In this document: one piece after another, positions 1 through 8,500 of the stretch | How the letters are laid out: each line of letters opens with the position of its first letter | How positions within the stretch are numbered: the stretch's first letter is position 1 | NCBI GenBank assembly: GCA_963719645.1 | Contig: CAVRCT010000007.1 | Location: 310,001 to 374,000, forward strand | Direction of reading: 5' to 3' | Length of the DNA stretch: 64,000 nucleotides | Origin: CAVRCT01 sp963719645 | GTDB taxonomy: Bacteria; Pseudomonadota; Gammaproteobacteria; DSM-16500 | Made by a program: the position numbers and the translations under genes | Notes under the pieces: generated by a model | Database searches by the model: none | What the model saw: only the letters and a program-made list of their open reading frames with translations | What the model was told of the DNA's origin: nothing

Positions 1-645
1 TAACTTTACAAACCGTTTTCCAGCATTGATCATCGGTTCAATCGTAAAAATCATTCCGGCTTCAATGCGCTCACCCGTGCCGAACTTACCATAATGCAAT
101 ACATTCGGCGGTTCATGAAAAATTTTGCCAATACCGTGACCACAATATTCTCGGACGACGGAAAATCGATTTTTTTCAGCATGCTCTTGAATAACCGCCC
201 CAATGTCACCAAAATGCGCACCTGGCTTAACGAGTTGAATGCCTAAATACAGACATTCTAATGTTACTTTAATGAGCCGCTCAGACAAAATCGACGGCTT
301 GCCGACAATAAACATTTTGCTTGTATCACCATGATATTCATCTTTAATGACAGTCACATCGACATTGATAATATCGCCATCTTTTAATATTCGCGTGCCA
401 GGAATCCCATGACAGACTTGATGATTCACCGAGGTGCAGATGGATTTGGGAAATCCGTGATAGTTAAGCGGTGCAGGGATCGCGTGTTGGACATTGACGA
501 TGTAATCATGACAGATTTGATTTAAGTCGTCAGTGGTGACACCCGCTTTGATATAAGGTCCAATCATATCAAGCACTTCAGCCGCTAAACGACCCGCCAC
601 CCGCATCTTTTCAATCTCATCTACTGTCTTAAGGGTTATTTGCAT
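1..645 (-). CDS. map: Type I methionine aminopeptidase, C-terminus cut by window edge
   Basis: Removes the initiator methionine from nascent cytosolic proteins using a dinuclear metal site. The minus-strand frame reads from the ATG at 645 to base 1 without a stop, giving 215 residues of a family that is usually about 250-260 long, so the C-terminal tail lies outside the window. It starts MQITLKTVDEIEKMRVAG and carries the pita-bread-fold landmarks GFPKSICTSVN, INVDVT, then HGDTSKMF, CGHGIGKIFHE and FTIEPM, which hold the conserved Asp, His and Glu metal ligands. It is divergent from rpsB across a 202-bp gap, a common gammaproteobacterial arrangement. Identity is very secure; only the end is unseen. 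Confidence 0.96.
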   Translation of the reverse strand, partial: MQITLKTVDEIEKMRVAGRLAAEVLDMIGPYIKAGVTTDDLNQICHDYIVNVQHAIPAPLNYHGFPKSICTSVNHQVCHGIPGTRILKDGDIINVDVTVIKDEYHGDTSKMFIVGKPSILSERLIKVTLECLYLGIQLVKPGAHFGDIGAVIQEHAEKNRFSVVREYCGHGIGKIFHEPPNVLHYGKFGTGERIEAGMIFTIEPMINAGKRFVKL

Positions 646-682
646 CTTTATTTGTCTTCGCTGTTGTTGGGAATAAACAATT

Positions 683-711
683 ATGGTATAAAGGCGGGCT
701 TTGTTTAGCAA
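683..711 (-). promoter_or_regulatory. Possible map promoter
   Basis: On the minus strand a TTGCTA hexamer (706-711) and a TACCAT hexamer (683-688) are separated by 17 bp, about 40 bp upstream of the map ATG. The -10 match is only moderate, so this is a suggestion from position and spacing. Confidence 0.3.
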
Positions 712-752
712 TTGAAATTTAATAAATAAACTTAAACCCCACACACGTATCC

Positions 753-846
753 TATACTTATTTATCGGGTGCCTAACTGATTTCGTTTAATTAGGTTGAT
801 AAATAACTTACGTGGAGGCCAAACCCAAACATTATTGAGGAAAAGA
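753..846 (+). promoter_or_regulatory. rpsB promoter -10 and structured mRNA leader
   Basis: A TATACT -10-like hexamer lies at 753-758, with no clear -35. It is followed by a hairpin with arms CCTAA (772-776) and TTAGG (791-795), and then by a GTGGAGGCC segment just before the gene. In gammaproteobacteria the rpsB-tsf leader is known to bind S2 and give feedback repression. The position and structured nature fit that role, but the exact fold was not computed. The ribosome-binding site is TTGAGGAAAAG, 6-8 bases before the ATG at 848. Confidence 0.4.
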
Positions 847-847
847 T

Positions 848-1624
848 ATGACATCATCAGTTAATATGCGTGACATGCTAAAAGCAGGCGTTCATTTTGG
901 TCATCAAACCTGCCATTGGAATCCCAAAATGGGAACCTATATTTACGGATCCCGCAATAAAATTCACATTATCAACTTAGAACAAACAGTCCCGATGCTG
1001 AAAGACGCCTTGAATTTTATGGGCAGTATTGCGGCTAAAAAAGGCCGTATTTTATTTGTCGGCACAAAACCTGCCGCACAAGAAATTGTTAAAACCGAAG
1101 CATTGCGTTGCCATATGCCCTTCGTCAACCATCGTTGGTTGGGCGGTATGTTGACTAACTATAAAACCATTCGTCAATCCATCAAGCGTTTGAAAGAATT
1201 AGACGCGATGTTTGAAAAAAACAGCTTTGGCCGTTTGACGAAAAAAGAAATTCTTTACATGACACGCGATAAAGCAAAATTAGAGCGTAGCTTAGGCGGT
1301 ATCAAAAACATGGGCGGCTTGCCTGATGCATTATTTGTTATTGACGTCGGTCATGAAAATATTGCAATTGCTGAAGCAAAGCGTTTGAGAATCCCCGTGA
1401 TTGGTATTGTTGATACCAATAATAGCCCAGATGGAATTGACTATGTTATTCCAGGCAACGATGACTCTCTTCGTTCTATCCAATTGTATGCAACCCTCGC
1501 AGCGGATTGTATTTTGGATGCACGTGCAGGCAATGCAGACATTGCGAGTGCGGAAGAAGCGGATGAATTTATTGAAGTCGATGTAAAACCCCGTTCTCAA
1601 GACAATGAAACAACCGAAGAATAG
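848..1624 (+). CDS. rpsB: 30S ribosomal protein S2
   Basis: Structural protein of the small ribosomal subunit, needed for S1 binding and initiation. The 258-residue product has the family N-terminus VNMRDMLKAGVHFGHQT, the WNPKM and INLEQT segments, then HRWLGGMLTNYKTIRQSI, and an acidic tail. A GAGG ribosome-binding site precedes the ATG. It heads the rpsB-tsf-pyrH-frr cluster. A short hairpin and a long palindrome separate it from tsf, which may lower read-through. No anomaly in length or motifs. Confidence 0.98.
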   Translation: MTSSVNMRDMLKAGVHFGHQTCHWNPKMGTYIYGSRNKIHIINLEQTVPMLKDALNFMGSIAAKKGRILFVGTKPAAQEIVKTEALRCHMPFVNHRWLGGMLTNYKTIRQSIKRLKELDAMFEKNSFGRLTKKEILYMTRDKAKLERSLGGIKNMGGLPDALFVIDVGHENIAIAEAKRLRIPVIGIVDTNNSPDGIDYVIPGNDDSLRSIQLYATLAADCILDARAGNADIASAEEADEFIEVDVKPRSQDNETTEE

Positions 1625-1638
1625 TTAACTTTATAAGA

Positions 1639-1656
1639 GGGTCTGGCAACAGACCC
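1639..1656 (+). terminator. rpsB-tsf intergenic hairpin (attenuator)
   Basis: A perfect 7-bp stem, GGGTCTG (1639-1645) with CAGACCC (1650-1656), is closed by a GCAA tetraloop 15 bases after the rpsB stop. It lacks a clean U-run, so partial termination or an RNA-processing site is more likely than full termination. Confidence 0.55.
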
Positions 1657-1707
1657 TGTTCCTCATTTTGAAGGTTTTTATCAGAGGAACTTGCTATCCC
1701 ATACGTG

Positions 1708-1839
1708 TCAAGCTAAAAAAATGTAGGGTGGATTAGACGCGCCTTTTGCGTCGTAATCCACCTTACTCAAATTGCTGCAACTTGGTGGATTACGACGCAA
1801 AAGGCGCGTCTAATCCACCCTACATTTTTTTAAGCTTGA
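1708..1839. repeat. Long palindrome between rpsB and tsf
   Basis: Left arm 1708-1762 and right arm 1784-1839 are near-perfect inverted copies of about 55 bp with a 21-base loop. The core of the arm is GTAGGGTGGATTAGACGCG. Repeats with a GTAGGGTGGATTA core occur in many bacterial genomes, so it is probably MITE- or REP-like. It lies inside an essential operon and would form a very strong RNA hairpin upstream of tsf. Confidence 0.9.
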
Positions 1840-1901
1840 TGGGTATAGGTTTGTATCCCTGTATTTTACTAGTCATCAAACATTTTAGGAGTGATTTTGT
1901 T

Positions 1902-2792
1902 ATGACAGCAGTCACTGCAGCACAAGTGAAAGAATTACGTGAACGTACCGGCGCCGGCATGATGGAATGCAAAAAAGCATTAGAGGCGACCCAAGGTAAT
2001 ATGGAAAACGCTATTGAAGAATTACGCAAGAGCGGTCGGGCAAAAGCGGACAAAAAAGCCAGCCGAATTGCAGCAGAAGGCACCGTCATTATCCGATCCA
2101 CGAGTGACGGCAAGCAATCTGTGATCGTAGAAATTAATAGTGAAACGGATTTTGTGGCACGGGATGAAAACTTTCTGGCATTTGCAGAAGCCGTTGCACA
2201 AACCGCATTGGCAACCCAAGTACATGAGTTGGCAGCGTTTGCAAAATTACCATTAGAAGGCCGCGCTGGATTAACCGTCGATGAAGCAAGACAAGCATTG
2301 ATCGCCAAAGTGGGCGAAAACGTCAATATTCGTCGGATTGCCATTACCCATCTCAATGCCGCCACCGTGGGTGCTTACCTGCATGGTAATCGCATTGGTG
2401 TATTGGTTGAATTGGATACGCCAAATCAAGAGTTAGCCAGAGACATTGCAATGCATATTGCAGCGAGCAAACCCATTGTCATTTCACCGGACGATGTGCC
2501 AAGCGATGTTGTTGCTAAAGAAAAAGAAATTTATCTGGCACAAGCAGCCGGCAGTGGTAAACCACAAGAAATTATTGAAAAAATGGTTGGCGGCAAATTG
2601 AAGAAATTCTTGGATGAAATCAGTTTGACGGGCCAGCCGTTTGTGAAAGATCCCGATATTTTAGTGGCGAGCTTGCTCAATAAACACCGCGCAAAAGTCA
2701 TTGCGTTTGTACGATATGAAGTGGGTGAAGGTATTGAGAAAGAAGAAGAAAACTTTGTTGAAGCAGTGATGGCGCAAGTAAACAATAGTTAA
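1902..2792 (+). CDS. tsf: Elongation factor Ts
   Basis: Guanine-nucleotide exchange factor that regenerates EF-Tu-GTP. It has 296 residues, starting MTAVTAAQVKELRERTGAGM, with the UBA-like N-domain (residues 1-55), the TDFVARDENF core segment at about 80, and the C-terminal dimerisation region. The frame is open further upstream to 1746, but that stretch translates the palindrome. The ATG at 1902 has a proper TTAGGAG ribosome-binding site and matches the family start, so it is preferred. It is followed after 12 bp by pyrH. Confidence 0.98.
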   Translation: MTAVTAAQVKELRERTGAGMMECKKALEATQGNMENAIEELRKSGRAKADKKASRIAAEGTVIIRSTSDGKQSVIVEINSETDFVARDENFLAFAEAVAQTALATQVHELAAFAKLPLEGRAGLTVDEARQALIAKVGENVNIRRIAITHLNAATVGAYLHGNRIGVLVELDTPNQELARDIAMHIAASKPIVISPDDVPSDVVAKEKEIYLAQAAGSGKPQEIIEKMVGGKLKKFLDEISLTGQPFVKDPDILVASLLNKHRAKVIAFVRYEVGEGIEKEEENFVEAVMAQVNNS

Positions 2793-2804
2793 CGGAAAAA
2801 TACT

Positions 2805-3536
2805 ATGTCAGGTCAAGGAAAACCGATTTACCAATGCATCTTACTGAAATTAAGCGGCGAAGCTTTATTAGGTGAAAATCTTGTTGGCATTGATCCTAAC
2901 AAACTTGCTCGCATCAGCGATGAAGTGGCGAGCGTGGTTAAGTTGGGCGTACAAGTTGCGTTAGTGATTGGTGCGGGCAACCTTGTTCGCGGCATTGAAT
3001 TTTCATCCTCTGGTTTTGATCGAGTCACCGCGGATCAGATGGGAATGATGGCAACCATCATTAACGGTCTTGCTTTGCGAGATGCCATTGAGAATAAATC
3101 AATCCCAGTAAAAATCATGTCTGCTTTACCAGTCCCCGGCATAGCAGACAGTTTTAATCGTAATAAAGCCAAAAAAGCGTTGCAAAAAGGTAATGTTGTC
3201 ATTTTTGTTGGTGGTACAGGCAATCCTTTAGTCACGACCGATTCTGCTGCGGCGTTGCGCGGTGTCGAAATCGGTGCTGATATTGTTTTCAAAGCGACGA
3301 AAGTCGACGGTGTTTTCGCAGCCGATCCTATCAAAAATCCAAAAGCCAAAAAATACGATACATTGACTTATGATGAAGTGTTGGAACAGCGTTTAGGTGT
3401 AATGGATATGACAGCTATTTTACTCTGCCGTGATAATCGCTTGCCGCTTCGCGTATTTAATATGAATCAGCAAGGTGCATTGCAGCAAATTGTCTTAGGT
3501 GAAACCGTGGGTACGTTAGTTAAAAGTGGAGAATAG
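2805..3536 (+). CDS. pyrH: UMP kinase
   Basis: Phosphorylates UMP to UDP, the bacterial amino-acid-kinase-fold enzyme regulated by GTP and UTP. It has 243 residues with the N-terminal LLKLSGEALLGE loop, VIGAGNLVRG, the TADQMGM helix, FVGGTGNPLVTTDSAAALR (nucleotide and substrate pocket) and the KVDGVF..DP segment. It lies between tsf and frr (3-bp gap to frr), the standard order, and serves the pyrimidine supply that later includes CTP synthase. Confidence 0.98.
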   Translation: MSGQGKPIYQCILLKLSGEALLGENLVGIDPNKLARISDEVASVVKLGVQVALVIGAGNLVRGIEFSSSGFDRVTADQMGMMATIINGLALRDAIENKSIPVKIMSALPVPGIADSFNRNKAKKALQKGNVVIFVGGTGNPLVTTDSAAALRGVEIGADIVFKATKVDGVFAADPIKNPKAKKYDTLTYDEVLEQRLGVMDMTAILLCRDNRLPLRVFNMNQQGALQQIVLGETVGTLVKSGE

Positions 3537-3539
3537 AAC

Positions 3540-4097
3540 ATGGCGCAAAAAATATTAAAAGACGCAGAAGGTCGCATGCAAAAAAGCATCGAATCATTCA
3601 AACATGAAATGTCAAAACTGCGGACTGGAAGAGCTCATCCAAGTTTATTAGAGGGCATTCGAGTTGATTATTACGGAAATGAAACACCGCTCAGTCAAGT
3701 TGCCAATGTCACAGTGAGCGATGCGCGTACCTTGGTGATTACACCGTGGGAAAAACGCATGACACAGGCTATTGAAAAAGCAATCATGACATCGGGTTTG
3801 GGACTTAATCCTGCCACGTCAGGTGACTTAATTCGTGTACCACTGCCCGCATTAACCGAAGAACGCCGCAAAGATTTAACCAAAATATTACGCAATGAAG
3901 CGGAAGCTGCGCGAGTCAGTGTGCGCACTGCGCGTCGTGATGGCAATAACGCGTTAAAAGAATCGCTCAAAAATAAAGAAATTGCAGAAGACGAAGAACG
4001 ACGCTTAACAGATGCGATGCAAAAATTAACCGATAAGTTTATTGCTGAAGTTGATCATCTGTTAGCTGCGAAAGAAACTGATTTAATGGTTATTTGA
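3540..4097 (+). CDS. frr: Ribosome recycling factor
   Basis: With EF-G it splits post-termination ribosomes. The 185-residue product matches the family length and has the conserved SKLRTGRAHPSLLEGIRVDYYG segment region (about 25-46), the ITPWEK motif and the C-terminal EDEERRLTDAMQKLTDKFI helix. A GGAG ribosome-binding site inside the pyrH 3' end precedes the ATG. Its stop TGA shares one base with the ATG of uppS (TGATG), implying translational coupling. Confidence 0.98.
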   Translation: MAQKILKDAEGRMQKSIESFKHEMSKLRTGRAHPSLLEGIRVDYYGNETPLSQVANVTVSDARTLVITPWEKRMTQAIEKAIMTSGLGLNPATSGDLIRVPLPALTEERRKDLTKILRNEAEAARVSVRTARRDGNNALKESLKNKEIAEDEERRLTDAMQKLTDKFIAEVDHLLAAKETDLMVI

Positions 4098-4822
4098 TGA
4101 GTACAGTTGTGCTGCCGAAACACATCGCCGTGATTATGGATGGCAATGGTCGTTGGGCTAAAAAACGATTATTGCCGCGAATTGCTGGCCACAAAGCCGG
4201 TGTGGATGCGGTGCGTGAACTGATCAAAGCGTGTGTCCAAAAAGGCATTGCAGCGTTGACGCTGTTTGCATTTAGCAGTGAGAATTGGCGCCGACCTGCG
4301 CAAGAAGTGAATTTTTTAATGGATTTATTTTTTAGTTCATTGGAAAAAGAAGCCAAAAAATTACAGGAACAGAATATTCAATTGCGTATTATTGGCGATC
4401 GTTCTCCGTTTAGCGAAAAATTAAAAAAACAAATTGAGCGTGTCGAGCAATTGACTGAAGTGAACACCGGTTTGAAATTAATCTTGGCGGTGAATTATGG
4501 TGGGCAATGGGATATCAGTGAAGCGATGAAGCGGTTGGCGGTTGATATTGAGCAAGGTAAGTTAACAAGCCAAGCGATTTCGCCAGAGATCCTTGCAACG
4601 TATTTATCATTAGCTGACTTACCTGATCCGGATCTTTTTATTCGAACGAGCGGTGAGCGGCGCATCAGTAATTTTTTGATTTGGCAGTTGGCTTATGCGG
4701 AACTGTATTTTACGGATGTTTTTTGGCCGGATTTTGATGAAATAGAATTTGAGAAAGCGTTAACATTTTATGCGAGCAGAGAGCGTCGTTTTGGATTGAC
4801 GAGTGAGCAGTTGGCGACGTAG
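4097..4822 (+). CDS. uppS: Undecaprenyl diphosphate synthase
   Basis: Cis-prenyltransferase that makes the C55 lipid carrier for peptidoglycan and LPS from FPP and IPP. It has 241 residues: HIAVIMDGNGRWAKKR (the Asp and GNGRW catalytic loop), FAFSSENWRRP, and the C-terminal DLFIRTSGERRISNFLIWQ and ELYFTD..WPDF signature. A TTG three bases upstream is in frame, but the ATG at 4097 overlapping the frr stop is the natural start. Its end runs straight into a repeat cluster, which separates it from cdsA. Confidence 0.97.
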   Translation: MSTVVLPKHIAVIMDGNGRWAKKRLLPRIAGHKAGVDAVRELIKACVQKGIAALTLFAFSSENWRRPAQEVNFLMDLFFSSLEKEAKKLQEQNIQLRIIGDRSPFSEKLKKQIERVEQLTEVNTGLKLILAVNYGGQWDISEAMKRLAVDIEQGKLTSQAISPEILATYLSLADLPDPDLFIRTSGERRISNFLIWQLAYAELYFTDVFWPDFDEIEFEKALTFYASRERRFGLTSEQLAT

Positions 4823-4825
4823 TGG

Positions 4826-5111
4826 GAAGGGTTGTCATCCGGAGCGCTTAAGAAAGGGCTGTCATCCTGAGTGCTTAAGAAAGGGCTGTCATCCTGAGTG
4901 CTTAAGAAAGGGCTGTCATCCTGAGTGCTTAAGAAAGGGCTGTCATCCTGAGTGCTTTTCGCTCCGAAGGATCTCCCGCAAATTTCTGAGACTTTGCTAA
5001 AGATTTTCTTAAGCATCTCTCTACCATATCAGGAGATCCTTCGGAGCGAAAAGCGCTCAGGATGACAGCCTGTTTTTAAGCACTCAGGATGGCAGTCTGT
5101 TCTTAAGCGCC
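4826..5111. repeat. Family A repeat cluster: five 27-bp units plus palindrome
   Basis: Five head-to-tail units of 27 bp (core CTGTCATCCTGAGTGCTTAAG, the first one diverged) run into a 39-bp arm (4938-4976, containing CGCTCCGAAGGATCTCC). After a 55-base loop comes the exact inverted arm (5032-5070) and then two degraded units in inverted orientation. The whole cluster is therefore one large inverted repeat with tandem-repeat ends. Similar GTCATCCTGAG palindromes are widespread in bacteria; the tandem extension is unusual. No gene is seen here; a Cys-rich open frame is an artefact of the repeat period being a multiple of three. Confidence 0.93.
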
Positions 5112-5192
5112 GCTAAGATTAACAGAGATTTTTATAAAAAATTAATAATAAGTTCTTTTCGATTTCGATGTTTACACTAACTTGAGGAACAC

Positions 5193-6005
5193 ATGCTAAA
5201 ACAACGCGTTTTAACCGCCATTATTCTCATTCCAATTTTTATTTTGCTTGTCTTAAAATTATCGCCGCAGAGTTTTTGTATTTTTACCGGACTTCTCGTC
5301 TTGTGGGCTGCGTTTGAATGGTCAGCGTTAATGGAAGTGAAAACACTTCGGCGCAAATTGATCTATCCGATCTTAATGTTTTTCATGTTGTTTTTTTCGT
5401 TGTGGATAAAAATTCCAAACGTCATTTATGCAGCCGTTGTCTGGTGGGTGTTTGCGAGTTTGTTCGTGTTCCGCTTTCCGAATCTTAGCGCGGCATGGGG
5501 AAGGGGCGTGGTGGTGCGCGGACTCATGGGATGTTTGGTTTTAATTCCATGCTGGTTAGCACTGAATTTTATTCGCAACTCAACCGATGGCCCTTATACG
5601 TTATTATTTCTATTTGCATTAATTTGGAGTGCCGATATCGGCGCTTATTTTGCCGGAAAAAAATGGGGGAAAACCAAACTCGCTGCGTTAGTGAGCCCAG
5701 GTAAATCTTGGCAAGGCGTGTTCGGAGGGTTACTCGTTTCACTCTTAGTTACCTTGCTGACACTGCTGGTGGTGGATGTACCCTATTATCAATGGATCGG
5801 TATTGTCAGTGTTGCGATCGCAACAGTGGCTTTCTCCGTCATGGGCGATTTGTTTGAAAGCATGTTGAAGCGCAAGGCGGGATTGAAAGATTCCGGTCAA
5901 CTTTTGCCCGGCCACGGCGGTTTGTTAGATCGAATTGATAGTTTGACGGCGGCGGCACCTATCTTTGTTGCAGGCGCATTGATTTTGGAGCATTTAGCAA
6001 AATAG
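5193..6005 (+). CDS. cdsA: Phosphatidate cytidylyltransferase (CDP-diglyceride synthase)
   Basis: Integral membrane enzyme making CDP-diacylglycerol from phosphatidic acid and CTP, the branch point of phospholipid synthesis. It has 270 residues with about eight hydrophobic segments and the C-terminal signature KDSGQLLPGHGGLLDRIDS. A TTGAGGAAC ribosome-binding site precedes the ATG. In many relatives dxr and rseP follow; here bamA comes next after 100 bp. Confidence 0.97.
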   Translation: MLKQRVLTAIILIPIFILLVLKLSPQSFCIFTGLLVLWAAFEWSALMEVKTLRRKLIYPILMFFMLFFSLWIKIPNVIYAAVVWWVFASLFVFRFPNLSAAWGRGVVVRGLMGCLVLIPCWLALNFIRNSTDGPYTLLFLFALIWSADIGAYFAGKKWGKTKLAALVSPGKSWQGVFGGLLVSLLVTLLTLLVVDVPYYQWIGIVSVAIATVAFSVMGDLFESMLKRKAGLKDSGQLLPGHGGLLDRIDSLTAAAPIFVAGALILEHLAK

Positions 6006-6105
6006 CCTAGCTTTTAAGATAAAAAGTCAGGATAATCAGCGCTCAAAATTTTAATAAAGGAAAGCTGTTGTGTAGAGGTCTTCAGAACCTCGGCTTAGCG
6101 AATAA

Positions 6106-8430
6106 ATGGTCATTATGAAAAAATATATTTTATTGCTCGTCGTATTGTTCAACGTGTTATGGGTGAGTGTTGCAACAGCGCAAGAATCTTACGTGGTGAG
6201 AAGCATCCGCTTTGAAGGTTTGCAACGCATTAATCCAGAGACAGTCGAAACCTATTTGCCAATCCATACGGGTGAAACGTTAAGTCCTAGCAAGACCAGC
6301 GCGATCATCAGCGCATTATATAAGACAGGTTTTTTTGAAAATATTTCATTAAGCCGTGAAGGCAATACACTGGTTATTCAAGTGACTGAGCGCCCAACCA
6401 TTGGAAAATTAAAGATTTCGGGTAATTCAGCGATTGCAACCGACAAATTAACCACCGTGATGAAAACCGTGGATATTGCAGAAGGACGCGTCTATAACGG
6501 CGTCATCCTCGAAAAAATCAAACAAAGTTTATTGAACCAATACTATGAATTAGGTCGTTATAATGCGCGTGTCGATGTCACGGTGACACCAATGGATCGA
6601 AATCGCGTCATGATTAAGATTGATATTTCGGAAGGGTTGGTTGCTAAAGTCCGCAAGATCAATATCATCGGCAATCATGCATTCAGTGAAGACAAATTAG
6701 TGAAGCAACTTGATTTGACCACACCCGGATTATTTACCTTTTTTACCCAAACAGATCGTTACTCACAAGAAAAAATGGATTCCAGTTTAGAAAAATTACG
6801 TAACTATTATTTGGATCATGGTTATCTGAAAGTCTCAGTGAAATCCTCTCAAGCGGCGATTACACCCGATCGCAAATCAATCTTTTTAACCATCGTCATT
6901 GATGAAGGTGAGCTGTATACAGTAAAAGGCGTCAATGTTATTGGTAATACCATTGTGCCACGTGATGAGTTAGTGAAAAAAATTGGCATACAACCCGGTT
7001 CTACCTTTTCTCGTCAAGCGGTTGTGGATGGTGAGAAAAAAATTAGTGATACCTTAGGCGACAAAGGTTATCTCTTCACGAATGTTTCATTGCAACCGGT
7101 AGTGGATGATAAAAATAAACAAGTGTTTCTCACCTTTGTTGTGAAACCCGGTCGTCGTGCGTATGTGCGACATATTTATTTTACAAATAACACCAAGACG
7201 AATGATGACGTTTTGCGCCGCGAAGTGCAGCAAATGGAATCAGCACCGGTATCGACGACTAACCTTGACGAATCGAAGCATCGACTCAGTTTGTTGCCAT
7301 ACATACGGAATGTCGAAATGAGTGTTGTGCCTGTGGCGGATCAGAATGATCAAGTGGATGTCGATTATAAAGTCACAGAAGACACGGCTGCTCAGGCAAC
7401 GTTTAGCGTAGGTTACTCACAATTAGATCATTTGATTTTAGGTGCTGGTTTAAATCAAAAGAATTTCTTGGGGACGGGTAATACGTTGGGTTTAAACTTT
7501 ACGCATAGCCGTTATCAAGAATTTTATGGCGTGTCGTATACGAATCCTTACTTTACCCAAGACGGTATTCAGCGCAGCTTGAGTGGTTCTATCGCAAAAT
7601 ACAATCCAAAAGCCGCAGGTATCACGCGCAGTTATAGCGATGATCAATATTCTCTGTCGGATATTTATAGTATTCCAATCGGCCAAGAGAAAGGGGTGAT
7701 TAATCGCCTGCAATTGGGTTATGGTTACGAAGAAACATATGTCAATCTGTCGCATACCGTGTCGCAACAAGTGCAAGATTTTGTGAATCGACATGGTCGA
7801 CATTTCCAACAAGTCGATTTGATCGCGGGTGTTTCTCGTGACAGTCGAGACAAGGCTATTTTTCCAACCGTTGGTATGATTAATACAATGGGTCTTAACG
7901 TCTATGTCCCAGCAAACAAAGATTCGCTAAATTATTACACCTTTTCTTATAATGGCAGATGGTACCATCCAATCCATGGCGCATTTATTGCCACGGCACG
8001 GGGTGATTTAGGGTATGGTAATGCATTTGGTGGGCCAACCAACTATCCATTCTTTAAGAATTTTTATGCGGGTGGTATTGAATCGGTGCGTGGCTATTCT
8101 AGTGGTTCGTTGGGGCCAACAGATTCAAACGGTGATCCAACCGGCGGTAATTTATTAGCAGATATCAGTGCTGGCTTGATTTTTCCAAACTATATCTCTG
8201 ATAATTTGCGTACCACGTTATTTGTTGATGGCGGTAATGTATACAACACATTCAACAATCGAAAATACAATGGCGGCGCATCGGGTTCGCCTCGTTATGC
8301 GACAGGTATTGAGGGAGATTGGTTAACTCCGTTAGGTTTGATTGATATCAGTTTGGCGAAAGCAATCAATCCACAAACGGGTGATAACAGAGACTTTTTT
8401 CAATTTTCTCTAGGTGCTAATTTTGGATAA
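6106..8430 (+). CDS. bamA: Outer membrane protein assembly factor BamA
   Basis: Central subunit of the machine that folds beta-barrel proteins into the outer membrane. It has 774 residues: signal peptide ending ATAQ, five POTRA domains (about 30-430, beginning VVRSIRFEGLQRI), then the Omp85 16-strand barrel with the conserved VRGY loop-6 motif near residue 657 and a C-terminal aromatic residue in FSLGANFG. A second in-frame ATG at 6115 gives a more typical signal peptide (MKKYILLLVV) and may be the true start; neither has a strong ribosome-binding site. It is followed by its functional partner skp. Confidence 0.97.
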   Translation: MVIMKKYILLLVVLFNVLWVSVATAQESYVVRSIRFEGLQRINPETVETYLPIHTGETLSPSKTSAIISALYKTGFFENISLSREGNTLVIQVTERPTIGKLKISGNSAIATDKLTTVMKTVDIAEGRVYNGVILEKIKQSLLNQYYELGRYNARVDVTVTPMDRNRVMIKIDISEGLVAKVRKINIIGNHAFSEDKLVKQLDLTTPGLFTFFTQTDRYSQEKMDSSLEKLRNYYLDHGYLKVSVKSSQAAITPDRKSIFLTIVIDEGELYTVKGVNVIGNTIVPRDELVKKIGIQPGSTFSRQAVVDGEKKISDTLGDKGYLFTNVSLQPVVDDKNKQVFLTFVVKPGRRAYVRHIYFTNNTKTNDDVLRREVQQMESAPVSTTNLDESKHRLSLLPYIRNVEMSVVPVADQNDQVDVDYKVTEDTAAQATFSVGYSQLDHLILGAGLNQKNFLGTGNTLGLNFTHSRYQEFYGVSYTNPYFTQDGIQRSLSGSIAKYNPKAAGITRSYSDDQYSLSDIYSIPIGQEKGVINRLQLGYGYEETYVNLSHTVSQQVQDFVNRHGRHFQQVDLIAGVSRDSRDKAIFPTVGMINTMGLNVYVPANKDSLNYYTFSYNGRWYHPIHGAFIATARGDLGYGNAFGGPTNYPFFKNFYAGGIESVRGYSSGSLGPTDSNGDPTGGNLLADISAGLIFPNYISDNLRTTLFVDGGNVYNTFNNRKYNGGASGSPRYATGIEGDWLTPLGLIDISLAKAINPQTGDNRDFFQFSLGANFG

Positions 8431-8431
8431 A

Positions 8432-8448
8432 CGTGACATAATGTCACG
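8432..8448 (+). other. bamA-skp intergenic hairpin
   Basis: CGTGACAT (8432-8439) and ATGTCACG (8441-8448) form a perfect stem directly after the bamA stop. There is no T-run, so it is more likely an mRNA stabiliser or processing element than a terminator. Confidence 0.5.
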
Positions 8449-8500
8449 CTTATAGCTTTTTGCGTTAGATGGAAATATCATTAATTAATTGGAGAGACAT

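Noticed and set aside
1746..1901. 52-codon N-terminal extension of EF-Ts
   Set aside because: It translates the palindromic repeat; the ATG at 1902 has the ribosome-binding site and matches the family.
4828..4962. Possible CRISPR array
   Set aside because: The 27-bp units abut directly with no spacers, and no cas genes are present.
4803..5000. Open frame with KGCHPECLR repeats, Cys/His-rich
   Set aside because: It is the translation of the 27-bp family A units, whose length is a multiple of three; it has no ribosome-binding site and overlaps uppS and a palindrome.
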